Shown: piece after piece, positions 20,659-30,092 of the stretch
How the letters are laid out: every line of letters starts with the position of its first letter
Numbering within the stretch: the first letter of the stretch is position 1
Origin: Oxalobacter sp.
GTDB lineage: Bacteria; Pseudomonadota; Gammaproteobacteria; Burkholderiales; Burkholderiaceae_D
Assembly (NCBI GenBank): GCA_003605115.1
Contig: QZKY01000016.1
Span: 45,776 to 109,775, forward strand
Direction of reading: 5' to 3'
DNA length: 64,000 bases
Program-made: the position numbers and the translations under genes
Notes under the pieces: model-generated
Database searches by the model: none
What the model saw: only the letters and a program-made list of their open reading frames with translations
Told to the model about the DNA's origin: nothing

Positions 20659-23559
20659 TTATTTTCTATGCAGGGCAGATTTCAGATAATGTCCCGTCAC
20701 ACTGGCTGCATTTTTTGAAATGCTTTCCGGTGTGCCGGTGGCAATGATGCGACCGCCGCCGTCGCCGCCCTCAGGACCCAGATCCACAATCCAGTCCGCC
20801 GTTTTGATCACGTCAAGATTGTGTTCAATGATCACGACAGTGTTGCCTTGATCGCGCAGCCGGTGAATCACTTTCAACAACAAGTCGATATCGTGGAAGT
20901 GCAGACCCGTGGTGGGTTCGTCCAGAATGTAAAGCGTGCGACCCGTATCGCGCTTGGACAACTCCAGTGAAAGTTTCACGCGCTGGGCTTCGCCGCCGGA
21001 AAGCGTGGTCGCGCTTTGGCCGAGACGAATGTAGCCGAGGCCGACATCCAGCAGCGTTTGCAAGCGACGGGCAATGACCGGCACTGGCTTGAAAAATGCA
21101 GAAGCTTCTTCCACCGTCATGTTCAGCACGTCGGAAATATTTTTGTCACGGTAACGGATTTCCAAGGTCTCGCGGTTATAGCGTTTTCCATGGCAGACAT
21201 CGCAGGGCACATACACGTCGGGCAGAAAGTGCATTTCCACTTTCAGTACGCCATCACCCTGGCAAGCTTCGCAGCGTCCGCCCTTGACGTTGAAGGAGAA
21301 GCGTCCGGGCGAATAACCCCGTTCGCGTGAGCCGGGAACATTGGAAAACAAATCGCGGATGGGTGTAAACAAGCCAGTGTAGGTGGCCGGGTTCGAGCGG
21401 GGCGTGCGACCGATGGGCGCCTGATCGACCGAGATGACTTTATCGAAATGTTCCAGTCCGTCGATGGCGACGTGCGGTGCGGGTTCGGCTTGAGAATCGT
21501 AGAGATGGCGCGCAGCGGCCAGATACAGCGTGTCATTGATCAGCGTGGATTTGCCGGAACCGGACACGCCCGTCACGCAGGTGAGCAAGCCTACCGGCAG
21601 GTTCAGCGTGACGCGTTTCAAGTTATTGCCGCTCGCTCCTTCGATTACCAGTTGTTTGTCTGGGTCAAGCGCGGTGCGCGTTTTTGGGATGGGGATGGAA
21701 AGTTTGCCGTTCAGGTATTGCGCAGTCAGCGATTCCTTGCTCTTCAAAATATCTGAAAGTGAACCCTGTGCCACCACGCGACCGCCATGTACGCCGGCAC
21801 CCAACCCCATGTCCAGAATGTGATCGGACGCACGGATTGCTTCTTCATCGTGCTCCACCACCAGCACGCTGTTGCCCAGATCGCGCAAGTGCTTGAGCGT
21901 AGCGATCAGGCGATCATTGTCGCGCTGATGCAAGCCGATGGAGGGCTCATCCAGCACATACATCACGCCAGTCAGGCCGCTGCCGATTTGCGACGCGAGA
22001 CGAATGCGCTGCGCTTCGCCACCGGAAAGCGTATCGGCGCTGCGATCCAGCGAGAGATAATCCAGGCCGACGTTGTTCAGGAAGTGCAGACGCGCGATGA
22101 TTTCCTTGATGACGCGTGCAGCAATGTCTTTTTTAGCGCCGGTGAATTTCAGATTTTCAAAATAGGCGAGTGTGTCGCGCAAGGGCATCGCGGCAATTTC
22201 GTAAATGGCGCGTTCGGTCTTGCCTTGCCCGACTTTGACGAAACGTGCTTCTACGCGAAGACGCGCACCATGACAGGACGGGCAGGTTTTTTCATTGATA
22301 TATTTTGACAGTTCTTCGCGTACCGCCATCGAATCGGTATCGCGATAGCGTCTTTCAAGATTGTTGATGATGCCTTCAAAAGTATGATTTTTTACCGAAG
22401 GGCGACCGCGCTCGTTGATGTAGGTGAAGGGAATGGTTTGTCGCCCTGAGCCGTAAAGAATCAATTGTTTTGCCGGCGCGGGTAAGTCGTCGAAGGGCGT
22501 ATCGATATCAAAACCGTAGTGCGCAGCCAGGCTGGCAAGCATGCTGAAATAGAACTGGTTGCGCCGATCCCAACCCTTGATCGCGCCGCTGGCCAGCGAC
22601 AGATTCGGATGCATGATGATGCGCTTGGGATCGAAAAATTCGATGTGGCCGAGTCCGTCGCATTCGGGGCACGCGCCCATGGGGTTGTTGAATGAAAAGA
22701 GGCGCGGTTCCAGCTCTTGCAGCGAATAGCCGCAAATGGGGCAGGCGAAGCGGTTCGAGAAAACGTGCTCTTTGTCGCTGTCCATTTCCAGCAGCAAGGC
22801 GCGGCCATCGGCGAGTCGCAGCGCGGTTTCGAAACTTTCTGCGAGGCGTTGCTTGATGTCAGGATTGACGCGCACCCGGTCAATGATGATGTCGATGGTG
22901 TGCTTTTCTGTTTTTTTCAGTTTCGGCAAATCGTCCGCTTCGACAATTTTTGATTTGCCGGTGCCGCTTTGCACGCGGAAGCGCACGAAGCCTTGCGCCT
23001 GCATGGCGGAAAACAGATCGACATGCTCACCCTTGCGATTGGCAACGACGGGCGCGGCAATCATCAGGCGCGTGCCTTCCGGCATCGCGAGCACTGCATC
23101 CACCATTTGCGACACGGATTGCGCGGCCAGCGGTTTGTCCGGATGATCCGGGCAATGCGGCGTACCCACGCGTGCAAACAGCAGGCGCAGGTAATCGTGA
23201 ATTTCCGTGACCGTGCCGACCGTCGAGCGGGGGTTGTGCGAGGTGGCTTTTTGTTCGATGGAGATCGCAGGCGACAGGCCTTCAATCAAATCCACGTCCG
23301 GTTTTTCCATCAACTGCAAGAACTGACGCGCGTAAGCGGAAAGCGATTCCACATAGCGACGCTGGCCTTCGGCATACAGCGTATCGAAAGCGAGCGAAGA
23401 CTTGCCCGAACCGGAAAGCCCGGTAATCACGATCAGCTTGTTGCGCGGCAAGTCGAGATTGATGTTTTTCAGGTTATGGGTGCGCGCCCCGCGGATGCGG
23501 ATAACGTCGTTCGCGTCTTGTTGACCTGTTTTGCGATCTGTTTTCTGACCTTGTTTCAT
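20659..23559 (-). CDS. uvrA: Excinuclease ABC subunit A
   Basis: DNA damage sensor of nucleotide excision repair; an ATPase that loads UvrB. The 966-residue protein has two ABC modules, with Walker A motifs GLSGSGKSS (about 45) and GVSGSGKST (about 665) and two LSGGEAQR signatures. The zinc modules are CPICGYSL...CPECDGLG and CEACQGDGV...CDVCHGKR, so all expected zinc ligands are visible. It is divergent from ssb, as in many proteobacteria. I looked for a LexA box (CTGT-N8-ACAG) in the shared upstream region and did not find one. Confidence 0.97.
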   Translation of the reverse strand: MKQGQKTDRKTGQQDANDVIRIRGARTHNLKNINLDLPRNKLIVITGLSGSGKSSLAFDTLYAEGQRRYVESLSAYARQFLQLMEKPDVDLIEGLSPAISIEQKATSHNPRSTVGTVTEIHDYLRLLFARVGTPHCPDHPDKPLAAQSVSQMVDAVLAMPEGTRLMIAAPVVANRKGEHVDLFSAMQAQGFVRFRVQSGTGKSKIVEADDLPKLKKTEKHTIDIIIDRVRVNPDIKQRLAESFETALRLADGRALLLEMDSDKEHVFSNRFACPICGYSLQELEPRLFSFNNPMGACPECDGLGHIEFFDPKRIIMHPNLSLASGAIKGWDRRNQFYFSMLASLAAHYGFDIDTPFDDLPAPAKQLILYGSGRQTIPFTYINERGRPSVKNHTFEGIINNLERRYRDTDSMAVREELSKYINEKTCPSCHGARLRVEARFVKVGQGKTERAIYEIAAMPLRDTLAYFENLKFTGAKKDIAARVIKEIIARLHFLNNVGLDYLSLDRSADTLSGGEAQRIRLASQIGSGLTGVMYVLDEPSIGLHQRDNDRLIATLKHLRDLGNSVLVVEHDEEAIRASDHILDMGLGAGVHGGRVVAQGSLSDILKSKESLTAQYLNGKLSIPIPKTRTALDPDKQLVIEGASGNNLKRVTLNLPVGLLTCVTGVSGSGKSTLINDTLYLAAARHLYDSQAEPAPHVAIDGLEHFDKVISVDQAPIGRTPRSNPATYTGLFTPIRDLFSNVPGSRERGYSPGRFSFNVKGGRCEACQGDGVLKVEMHFLPDVYVPCDVCHGKRYNRETLEIRYRDKNISDVLNMTVEEASAFFKPVPVIARRLQTLLDVGLGYIRLGQSATTLSGGEAQRVKLSLELSKRDTGRTLYILDEPTTGLHFHDIDLLLKVIHRLRDQGNTVVIIEHNLDVIKTADWIVDLGPEGGDGGGRIIATGTPESISKNAASVTGHYLKSALHRK

Positions 23560-23671
23560 TGACAGCTTTCTGGAGGCGTCGCCTGTTCGTGGCGGGAAAC
23601 CGTTAACTATAGCGGATTCGGGGTTTTCGAGCAGAGGGTGGAAATGGCCGGGAGGAAAGCCGGGGTCAGGA

Positions 23672-23733
23672 GGAAAACCGGGGTCAGCGTTTTTTTACGC
23701 GCAGCGTAAATTAGGCTGACCCCGAATTTTCCG
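23672..23733. repeat. GGGGTCAG inverted-repeat element, copy A
   Basis: Left arm GGAAAACCGGGGTCAGC and right arm GCTGACCCCGAATTTTCC flank an inner hairpin TTTACGC-GCA-GCGTAAA. An extra single arm (GCCGGGGTCAGG) lies just to its left at 23659-23670. It belongs to the same family as the copies at 33361, 35371 and 60055, and sits in the uvrA/ssb divergent promoter region. Confidence 0.8.
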
Positions 23734-23791
23734 GCATAAAATACTTAAAAATTAAACAACACCTGGCGTGGATTTCACATATATAATCATG

Positions 23792-23815
23792 TCTCTACCA
23801 ATTCCGCCGCGTCCT
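23792..23815 (-). other. Fragment resembling the 5' part of a tRNA-Leu
   Basis: Read on the minus strand, GGACGCGGCGGAATTGGTAGA closely resembles the acceptor/D-arm start of bacterial tRNA-Leu (GGACGTGGCGGAATTGGTAGAC-type). No anticodon arm or T-arm follows. It could be a recombination remnant or a chance match. Confidence 0.3.
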
Positions 23816-23855
23816 TTATGCCTAATACGCGACGGCCACACAGAGGAGGACTCCT

Positions 23856-24329
23856 ATGGCATCCATCAATAAAGTCATCATTGTCGGCAATCTCGGCCGC
23901 GATCCCGAAACCCGCTACACCACCAACGGCGAAGCCATGTGCAACATCGCTGTGGCAACGTCTGACCGCTGGAAAGACAAGAATTCCGGCGAACAACGCG
24001 AATCCACCGAATGGCACCGCATCACCTTCTTTGGCAAGCTGGCGGAAATCGCCGGGCAATATCTGAAGAAAGGCTCGCAGGTTTACGTCGAAGGCAGACT
24101 GCGCACGCGCAAGTACACGGACAAGGATGGCGTTGAAAAATACGCGACCGACATCATCGCGGATCAAATGCAAATGCTTGGCAGCCGTCAGGGTGGCGGC
24201 GAACCGTCTTCCGATGATTACGGTAGCAGCCGTGCCCCCGCACAGCGTGGCGGTGGTGGTGGCGCAAAGCCCGCAGCCAAATCTGGCGGTGCAAACCTGT
24301 CGAACATGGATGATGACATTCCGTTCTAA
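23856..24329 (+). CDS. ssb: Single-stranded DNA-binding protein
   Basis: Essential protein that coats single-stranded DNA during replication, recombination and repair. 157 residues: an N-terminal OB fold ([20 protein letters not shown], then [21 protein letters not shown]), a Gly/Ala-rich flexible linker, and the acidic tail DDDIPF that recruits partner proteins. The ribosome binding site GAGGAGG is strong. It is followed by a terminator and is not in an operon with the minus-strand flavoprotein gene downstream. Confidence 0.97.
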   Translation: MASINKVIIVGNLGRDPETRYTTNGEAMCNIAVATSDRWKDKNSGEQRESTEWHRITFFGKLAEIAGQYLKKGSQVYVEGRLRTRKYTDKDGVEKYATDIIADQMQMLGSRQGGGEPSSDDYGSSRAPAQRGGGGGAKPAAKSGGANLSNMDDDIPF

Positions 24330-24358
24330 CGAAGAGACCGCACGAGTGTTTTGACCTT

Positions 24359-24387
24359 AAAAAGCCCGCTGCAATGCGGGCTTTTTT
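24359..24387 (+). terminator. Rho-independent terminator of ssb
   Basis: Stem AGCCCGC / GCGGGCT with a six-base loop, followed by TTTTTT. A run of A before the stem could let it also serve the convergent flavoprotein operon on the other strand. Confidence 0.8.
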
Positions 24388-24421
24388 CTCGACAGGGGTT
24401 TTGTGCAATTGCGTGGAAGAC

Positions 24422-25534
24422 TTATTGGTTCATCCTCGCAACAAACCGCGTATCGATCATCTGCTTCAGCCATCCCATGCTGCGCCCTTCCCACGAACAC
24501 CTTCCGCGAACAGCAACGGCATGACGACTGTCTGTTCCAATGAGGGCGAGATATTGATTTTGCGGTACGTAAGTCTGAAACGGATGTGATTTCGCAGTGG
24601 CGATGATGTTTTGGGTCAAGACAGGCGCCATGCGTACTGCATAGACGCCGGCTTTCGGTAGCGGCGTTTCCCAGCCTGCGCAATCACCCGATGCAAAAAT
24701 ATGGGTATGCGATCGTGAGCGCAACGTGGCATCGACACGCACAAAACCCTGTGCATCCAGGGCGAGGCCGGATGCGCGCAACCATGCATGCGGCTGGGCG
24801 CCAGAAGCCAGCAGAATCGCATCGGCCTGGATGGCTTTCCCCTCCAGGCTGACGACGCTATCTGATGCGATGGCGTGTGCCCTGAAATTTGTTATCAGTT
24901 CGATGCGGTGTAAATTAAGATGCCGATGCAGCCGCGTTCTGGCAGTGGCAGCCATGTTCAGGAGAATGTCGTCGTCCTGCGTGGCGAGTGCGAAAGAAAA
25001 AACCACCTGTGGCGCCAGTATTTTCAAGCTGTGCGCAGCGGCCAGCGCAACTTCCACGCCTGCCGCGCCGCCGCCAATCGTCACGATGCGAAAGGGCGTT
25101 GCCGCTGGCAAGTCGAGCAGATTTTCTTGTAACTTGTTCCAGTGTGATGGCAAATCGCTGATGGGGCGCATGGGCAACACCGTTGAACCCGTGCCCGGCA
25201 GCGGTGCGAGTGTCGAGCCAACATCCAGCGAAAGGATGTCAAAGTCGAGTGTTTTTCCAGATTGCAGTTTCAATGTGCCTTGATTCGGTTGCAATTCCGC
25301 GATGGCATCCAGAAGCAGTTGAGCGCCGACCTTGTTGCATAACTTTTCAAAATCAATGCAGCATTCTTCCCATCGGTAGTGTCCGCCAATCCATCCGGGG
25401 ATCATGCCGGAGTAGGGTGAAAAGCGATTCGGAGAAACCAGGGTAATTTCAAAATTTTTCACGCCGCGCTGGGCAAAGGCTTTCAGTAGCAGTGCGTGAC
25501 AATGACCGGCGCCAGCGAGGAGTAGTCGTTTCAT
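24422..25534 (-). CDS. NDH-2/SelD-type FAD-dependent oxidoreductase
   Basis: 370-residue flavoprotein with two Rossmann motifs. LLLAGAGHCHALLLKAF at the N-terminus has the GxGHxH form seen in the flavin domain fused to some selenide-water dikinases, and IVTIGGGAAGVEVALAA lies near residue 150. The stretch SPNRFSPYSGMIPGWIGGHYRWEE is also typical of that group. FASGDCAGW near 280 contacts FAD. It is the last gene of the five-gene radical SAM operon; its ATG (25532-25534) overlaps the preceding stop (ATGA). The redox partner is unknown; quinone or a thiol/selenol species is possible. Confidence 0.75.
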   Translation of the reverse strand: MKRLLLAGAGHCHALLLKAFAQRGVKNFEITLVSPNRFSPYSGMIPGWIGGHYRWEECCIDFEKLCNKVGAQLLLDAIAELQPNQGTLKLQSGKTLDFDILSLDVGSTLAPLPGTGSTVLPMRPISDLPSHWNKLQENLLDLPAATPFRIVTIGGGAAGVEVALAAAHSLKILAPQVVFSFALATQDDDILLNMAATARTRLHRHLNLHRIELITNFRAHAIASDSVVSLEGKAIQADAILLASGAQPHAWLRASGLALDAQGFVRVDATLRSRSHTHIFASGDCAGWETPLPKAGVYAVRMAPVLTQNIIATAKSHPFQTYVPQNQYLALIGTDSRHAVAVRGRCSWEGRSMGWLKQMIDTRFVARMNQ

Positions 25535-26145
25535 GCTAGCCACTCCGCAGGAACGAAGGGCAAATCCTCCGGCGCATCAATGTCACGAAGCGGTGGATAT
25601 TCGATCCACCGAATGCCGCGTTGTGAAAGCTTGTTGCGCGTTTGTTCCATCACGCGCGAGGTACTCCAGTCAATGCCTTCGAAGATTTCCGGAATCATTC
25701 GCGAAAGCCCGGTCAGCACGTAGCCGCCATCCTGTGCCGGAATGAACACCACCGGATGCTGGCGTAAATCCTGCGCGGCTTGCCGGATAGCCTGGGCGTC
25801 GAGTGCGGGGATGTCCGTTCCGATGAGAATGGCACGCGGGTAATCGCGCAGTGCGATCGTCATGGCGCTGTACATACGTTGACCAATGTCGCCTTCGTCC
25901 TGTTGAGCCAGCGGGATGCTGTAAGTAGCCTGGGCTTGTACGAATACCGGATGCGTGACATCTGGCGTGCAATACAGAATCACGGACCCGACATCGGCTG
26001 CGACAGCATGGCGTAAGGTTTCGTCGATCATTCTGGCCGCCAGTGTTGCAGCGGCGTCTTCACCGATGGCAGCGGCAAGGCGCGTTTTGGCGAAGCCGGC
26101 AATCGGTGCCTTGGCAAAGACGATGACGATGCAATCCATGTTCAT
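25531..26145 (-). CDS. Small transferase, TIGR04282/DUF2064 type
   Basis: 204-residue protein of the nucleotidyl/glycosyl transferase superfamily known as rSAM/selenodomain-associated transferase 1. CIVIVFAKAPIAGFAKTRLA is the nucleotide-binding start (KxPxxGxxKTRL). ILIGTDIPALDAQ carries the metal-binding Asp, and FIPAQDGGYVLTGL is the family's third block. The start ATG 26143-26145 overlaps the upstream stop (ATGA). The family name comes from its association with radical SAM proteins like the one in this operon. Substrate unknown; a sugar or nucleotide donor is expected. Confidence 0.8.
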   Translation of the reverse strand: MNMDCIVIVFAKAPIAGFAKTRLAAAIGEDAAATLAARMIDETLRHAVAADVGSVILYCTPDVTHPVFVQAQATYSIPLAQQDEGDIGQRMYSAMTIALRDYPRAILIGTDIPALDAQAIRQAAQDLRQHPVVFIPAQDGGYVLTGLSRMIPEIFEGIDWSTSRVMEQTRNKLSQRGIRWIEYPPLRDIDAPEDLPFVPAEWLA

Positions 26146-26840
26146 CGATATTTTTCCGCAAGTTTTTTCGCAGGCTTGCCCAGCCAGTACTGAAAACGCA
26201 GACGCCACATCAATGCGATGGTGCGCCACACGCCATGTTTTTCCCAGCGTCTGCCGGAGGTGCTCACGCGATGCCGCAAACAGAGCGGGTGTGAATGCCG
26301 TTTCAGGCGACGCGAGATTTCAATGTCTTCCATCAAATCCTGCTGCGGGAAACCGCCAATAGCAGAGAAGGTATCACGCCTGACGAAGATGGCTTGATCG
26401 CCTGTGGCAATGCCGCTCAGACGCGAGCGCAGATTCATCAGGGTGGCGATAGCGGGCAACATACGCGACGTACCCGTAATGCGGACATCAAAGCGCCCCC
26501 ATGTTTTGCCAGTTCTGCGTAATCCATCCAGAATCAACTGGTCGGCGTTATCCGGCAAAAGCGTGTCGGCATGCAGGAACAGCAAAACATCGCCGCGAGA
26601 AGCCAGTGCGCCTGTGTTCATTTGCTGCGCACGTCCGCGTCGCGAATGGAGAATGCCATCCACATATGGTGCCGCCAGCATTACGGTATCGTCCTCGCTT
26701 CCCCCATCCACCAGCAAGACCTCAACGCCGCGAGAACGCAGAGCGGCAAGATGTTGCACGCTTTCACGGATGCCCGGCGCTTCATTCAGTACCGGGATAA
26801 TGACAGACAAGGACGGAGCAACACTCAACGACGCCTCCAT
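26142..26840 (-). CDS. Family 2 glycosyltransferase, TIGR04283 type
   Basis: 232-residue GT-A glycosyltransferase of the rSAM/selenodomain-associated transferase 2 type. LSVIIPVLNEAPGI, VEVLLVDGGSEDDT and LLFLHADTLLP (DxD-like) form the donor site. TGDQAIFVRR and LMEDIEISRRL supply the acceptor and catalytic residues. I chose ATG 26838-26840, so the gene overlaps the end of the flavoprotein upstream by 16 bases; a longer frame to 26897 lies wholly inside that gene. No membrane anchor is visible. It probably adds a sugar to the product of the radical SAM enzyme. Confidence 0.8.
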   Translation of the reverse strand: MEASLSVAPSLSVIIPVLNEAPGIRESVQHLAALRSRGVEVLLVDGGSEDDTVMLAAPYVDGILHSRRGRAQQMNTGALASRGDVLLFLHADTLLPDNADQLILDGLRRTGKTWGRFDVRITGTSRMLPAIATLMNLRSRLSGIATGDQAIFVRRDTFSAIGGFPQQDLMEDIEISRRLKRHSHPLCLRHRVSTSGRRWEKHGVWRTIALMWRLRFQYWLGKPAKKLAEKYR

Positions 26841-28975
26841 TCGTGGTAGCGCGACACCCAGCGAAGCAAGGTGGCTGGGGCATTCGCCCGACGCCACTCG
26901 CCTGCTGCCGCCTTGTTCGCTTCGGCGAGCGTGGGATAAATGTGGATCGTTTGCAGCACCTTGTTCAATCCCAGTCCGTGCTTCATGGCGAGTACGTATT
27001 CCGCGATCAAATCGCCTGCACGATGACCGACGATGGTCACGCCCAATATTTTATCTTTGCCGGGAACGGTCAGCACCTTGATGTAACCTTGCGGCACGCC
27101 GTCGATGATGGCGCGATCCAGTTCTTTTAGATCGTAACGGGTGACGCTGTGCGCAATGCCTCGCTTCGTGGCTTCGGTTTCGGACAAGCCGACTCTGGCC
27201 ACTTCCGGATCAGTGAAGGTGGCCCAGGGAATCACGCTGTAATCCACGCTGAATCGTTTGACGTTGCCGAAAAGCGCGTTGACTGCGGCATACCAAGCTT
27301 GATGCGACGCAGTATGGGTAAATTGATAGGGCCCCACTACGTCGCCGCAGGCAAAAATGTTCGGATAAATCGTTTGCAAATGCGCGTTGGTGGCAATCGT
27401 TTTTTGCAGCGTCAGCGGGATGCCCAGTTCTTCCAGCCCCATGCCTTCGGTACGCGCGACGCGGCCGACTGCGCACAGGATCACATCGAAATCAATGGCG
27501 CGTTCAATGTCATTCTGCGCAACGATCAGTTGCTTCATCCCGTTCTCGCGCACGCAGCGCAGGGCGCGATGACTCGTCAATACTTCAACGCCGTCGGCCA
27601 TCATGGATTCGGTGACGAGCGCCGATGCATCCGGATCTTCGCGTGACAGCAGTCGTTCGCCCATTTCCACAATGGCGACGCGTACGCCAAAGCGTGCGAA
27701 AGCTTGCGCCAGTTCGCATCCGATGGGGCCACCGCCGAGTACGGCCATTTGACCCGGTAGTTCGGTGATATCCCAGATGGTTTCGGAGGTGTGAAACCCT
27801 TCTCCCATCAAACCGGGGATCGGCGGCACAAAGGGGCGCGCACCGCTGGCGATCACGATGCTGCGAGTCGTCAAGCGCTGTGCATTGATTTGATTGGCGT
27901 TGATCTCGACTTCCCAAGGTGAAACGATGCGGGCATGGCCTTGAATCACTTCGACGCCGAGTGCAGTGTAGCGTTCGATGGAATCATGCGGTTCGATGGC
28001 ATGAATGACGTCGCGCATACGCGCCATCGTGCGCGCAAAATCGACAGGGGGTTGGGAACGCTGGATGCCGAATGCCGCAGACTGGCTTGCCTGCTTGAGC
28101 AGACTTGCCGCGCGAAGCAGCGACTTGGACGGCACGCAACCTGTGTTGAGACAATCACCGCCCATCTTGCCTGCTTCGATCAGCGTTACTTTCGCTTTTA
28201 CCGCAGCGGCGATGTAAGAAGTCACCAAACCGGCTGCACCTGCGCCAATCACGATCAGATTGCGATCGAACTGCTTTGGCTTGTGCCACTTGGCGTACAA
28301 CTGTCGTCTGCGAAAAGCAGAAAACAACTGCTTCACCAGCAACGGAAACACACCTGCCAGCATTAAAGCAATGAGTACTTGCAGGGACATGATGTCGCTT
28401 GGGTTTTGGATCCGTGAGAGTTTTGTTCCCGCATTAACATAGATGATGGTAGCGGCCAGCATGCCGATCTGGCTCACCCAGTAGAAAGTAAAGGTGCGAA
28501 TTTTTGTCACACCCATCAGCGTATTGATCACAAAAAACGGGAAGATGGGTATCAGGCGCAGCATGAACAGGTAGAGTGCGCCTTCCTTTTCAATTCCGGC
28601 ATTGATTGTCTGGAGCTTATCTCCGAAACGTGCTGTGACCCAATCTCTGTACACATAACGTGATGTCAGAAAAGCCAGCGTCGCGCCGATCGATGACGCG
28701 AAAGAAATCAGCAGTACGCCGGTAGCGAGATCGAATAGTGCGCCGCCAGCAAGCGTCAGCAAGAGTGCACCCGGCACCGAGGTGGCGGCCACGAGCACGT
28801 AGATGAAAAAATACGCCGCCATCGTCGCAACGGGATGGGTCTGTGATATTTCCCGATAGGCGTGCTGCGTTGTTTTGAGGTAGTCGAGGTTGAAGAAGCG
28901 CCCCAGATCCAGCCAGTAATACAGGACAAATGACAGCGCCAGAAGCAGGAGAACGAAAATTTTGCCGCGCTTCAT
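26825..28975 (-). CDS. VTT membrane domain fused to a pyridine nucleotide-disulfide oxidoreductase
   Basis: 716-residue fusion. Residues 1-230 have about five or six transmembrane segments and the TVP38/TMEM64 (VTT, DedA-like) signature around GALLLTLAGGALFD and LRLIPIFPFFVINTLMG. From 239 on it is a mercuric-reductase-like flavoprotein: VIGAGAAGL (about 243), redox-active CLNTGCVPSK (Cys 275 and 280), NAD motif LGGGPIGCELAQAF, and a C-terminal dimer domain with HIYPTLAE bearing the catalytic His. There is no N-terminal heavy-metal domain and no C-terminal vicinal Cys pair, so it is not a true MerA. It starts five bases after the arsS-like gene. Confidence 0.85.
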   Translation of the reverse strand: MKRGKIFVLLLLALSFVLYYWLDLGRFFNLDYLKTTQHAYREISQTHPVATMAAYFFIYVLVAATSVPGALLLTLAGGALFDLATGVLLISFASSIGATLAFLTSRYVYRDWVTARFGDKLQTINAGIEKEGALYLFMLRLIPIFPFFVINTLMGVTKIRTFTFYWVSQIGMLAATIIYVNAGTKLSRIQNPSDIMSLQVLIALMLAGVFPLLVKQLFSAFRRRQLYAKWHKPKQFDRNLIVIGAGAAGLVTSYIAAAVKAKVTLIEAGKMGGDCLNTGCVPSKSLLRAASLLKQASQSAAFGIQRSQPPVDFARTMARMRDVIHAIEPHDSIERYTALGVEVIQGHARIVSPWEVEINANQINAQRLTTRSIVIASGARPFVPPIPGLMGEGFHTSETIWDITELPGQMAVLGGGPIGCELAQAFARFGVRVAIVEMGERLLSREDPDASALVTESMMADGVEVLTSHRALRCVRENGMKQLIVAQNDIERAIDFDVILCAVGRVARTEGMGLEELGIPLTLQKTIATNAHLQTIYPNIFACGDVVGPYQFTHTASHQAWYAAVNALFGNVKRFSVDYSVIPWATFTDPEVARVGLSETEATKRGIAHSVTRYDLKELDRAIIDGVPQGYIKVLTVPGKDKILGVTIVGHRAGDLIAEYVLAMKHGLGLNKVLQTIHIYPTLAEANKAAAGEWRRANAPATLLRWVSRYHEWRRR

Positions 28976-28980
28976 CGTGC

Positions 28981-29955
28981 TTACGCCGCCAGTGCGCCGC
29001 TGCAACTGCTGCCTTGCCCCGCAGTGCACCCATAGCAATGTTCGCCGATGCCGATGGGAAGACCGTGCATGTCGTCAGCCGTCGCGCCGATCAAATCCCG
29101 CAAGTGTGGCGCATCCACGTGTCGAATCTTCATCGGCATGTGCAGCATTTGATTGAAGTCGCAATCGTAAAGATAACCTTGCCAGTCAACGCTGACCAGT
29201 GAGCGGCACATGACGCCATTGAGATTGGCGGCGCTGAAACTGTCCTTCAGCAGACGGATGTAGTCGTTCAGTTGCCCTTTTGCCGCGAGCGTTGCAGCAA
29301 AGCGATTGATGGGCATGTTCGTAATCGTCAGCAGGTGGTTAAAGACGATGCCATACCGCTTGTTCAGTTCGTGGCGATAAGCTTCCTGCAGTTGATACTG
29401 GTCTGGCGGGAGCGCGGGGCCAAGGGGGTTGTACACCAGATTCAGGACGAGGCCAGTATCGGGATGTCCGTAGCCCAGACCGTTCAACTGTTGCAGCGCT
29501 GCGATGCTTTTTTCAAAAACGCCATTGCCGCGTTGCCGATCCACGTTTTCTTCCAGATAGCAGGGCAGCGAAGCGGTGATCTCCACACGCTGTGCAGCGA
29601 GAAAGGCGGCGGTATCGGTTTGTCCGGGTTCCAGTAAGACGGTCAGATTGCAACGATCGATCACGCGGCAGCCCATGGCGTTTGCCTCATGCACCAGTTT
29701 GCGGAAATGGGCATTGAGTTCCGGTGCGCCGCCGGTCAAATCCAGGGTTTTGACGCCCCGTGCCCGAAGCACTTGCAGCACCAGTGCAATATTGTCAGCC
29801 GACATGGATTCGACCCGGTTGGGGCCAGCATTCACATGGCAGTGGCGACAGGTCTGGTTGCAGATCATGCCCAGATTGACTTGGAGGGTGTCCATCGATT
29901 GCCGTTTTAATGGCGGGAAATCTGTTTTCTGGAGCAGTGAGTGGGCATGTTTCAT
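28981..29955 (-). CDS. arsS: ArsS-type radical SAM protein, Cys form
   Basis: 324-residue radical SAM enzyme and first gene of the operon. The [4Fe-4S]/SAM motif CNQTCRHC is at residues 32-39 and the GGAPEL motif at about 76. The C-terminal Cys-rich motif CYGCTAGQGSSC (307-318) is diagnostic of the ArsS / rSAM-SeCys family. In selenoprotein members the last Cys is Sec; here the codon is TGC. Characterised ArsS proteins act in arsenosugar formation. No arsM methyltransferase is present in this window, so the substrate here is open. The start ATG follows GAGGA at good spacing. Confidence 0.82.
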   Translation of the reverse strand: MKHAHSLLQKTDFPPLKRQSMDTLQVNLGMICNQTCRHCHVNAGPNRVESMSADNIALVLQVLRARGVKTLDLTGGAPELNAHFRKLVHEANAMGCRVIDRCNLTVLLEPGQTDTAAFLAAQRVEITASLPCYLEENVDRQRGNGVFEKSIAALQQLNGLGYGHPDTGLVLNLVYNPLGPALPPDQYQLQEAYRHELNKRYGIVFNHLLTITNMPINRFAATLAAKGQLNDYIRLLKDSFSAANLNGVMCRSLVSVDWQGYLYDCDFNQMLHMPMKIRHVDAPHLRDLIGATADDMHGLPIGIGEHCYGCTAGQGSSCSGALAA

Positions 29956-30092
29956 TGCTTTTCCTCAAGATGGTGCGCTTCAATATTGGCCGGATTATTT
30001 CCTTGATCTTTGTCTAGGCTTACGTCCATCGCCCACGCGTTTTTCTATCTGGCGGCATAATAGGGTGAAAGCCTTCATATAAGGAGCCTACC

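Larger units (their letters stand above)
23560..23855. other. uvrA-ssb divergent intergenic region
   Basis: 296 bases between two divergent repair/replication genes. It holds one copy of the GGGGTCAG inverted repeat, a perfect TATAAT on the plus strand (23782-23787) with no matching -35, an AT-rich patch before it, and a short stretch resembling the 5' end of a tRNA-Leu on the minus strand. GAGGAGG precedes the ssb ATG. No SOS operator is seen. Confidence 0.5.

Noticed and set aside
23560..23855. SOS box between uvrA and ssb
   Set aside because: No CTGT-N8-ACAG or close variant found, despite the divergent arrangement known for LexA control in other species.
26825..28975. Mercuric reductase (merA)
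   Set aside because: No N-terminal heavy-metal domain, no C-terminal Cys pair and no other mer genes; the N-terminus is a VTT membrane domain.
28981..29040. Selenocysteine in the ArsS-like protein
   Set aside because: The position that is Sec in some family members is a normal TGC Cys codon; there is no in-frame TGA.
30044..30056. TCTATCTGGCGGC shared with about 40763-40775
   Set aside because: A 13-base match upstream of unrelated genes with no further similarity; likely chance in 64 kb.
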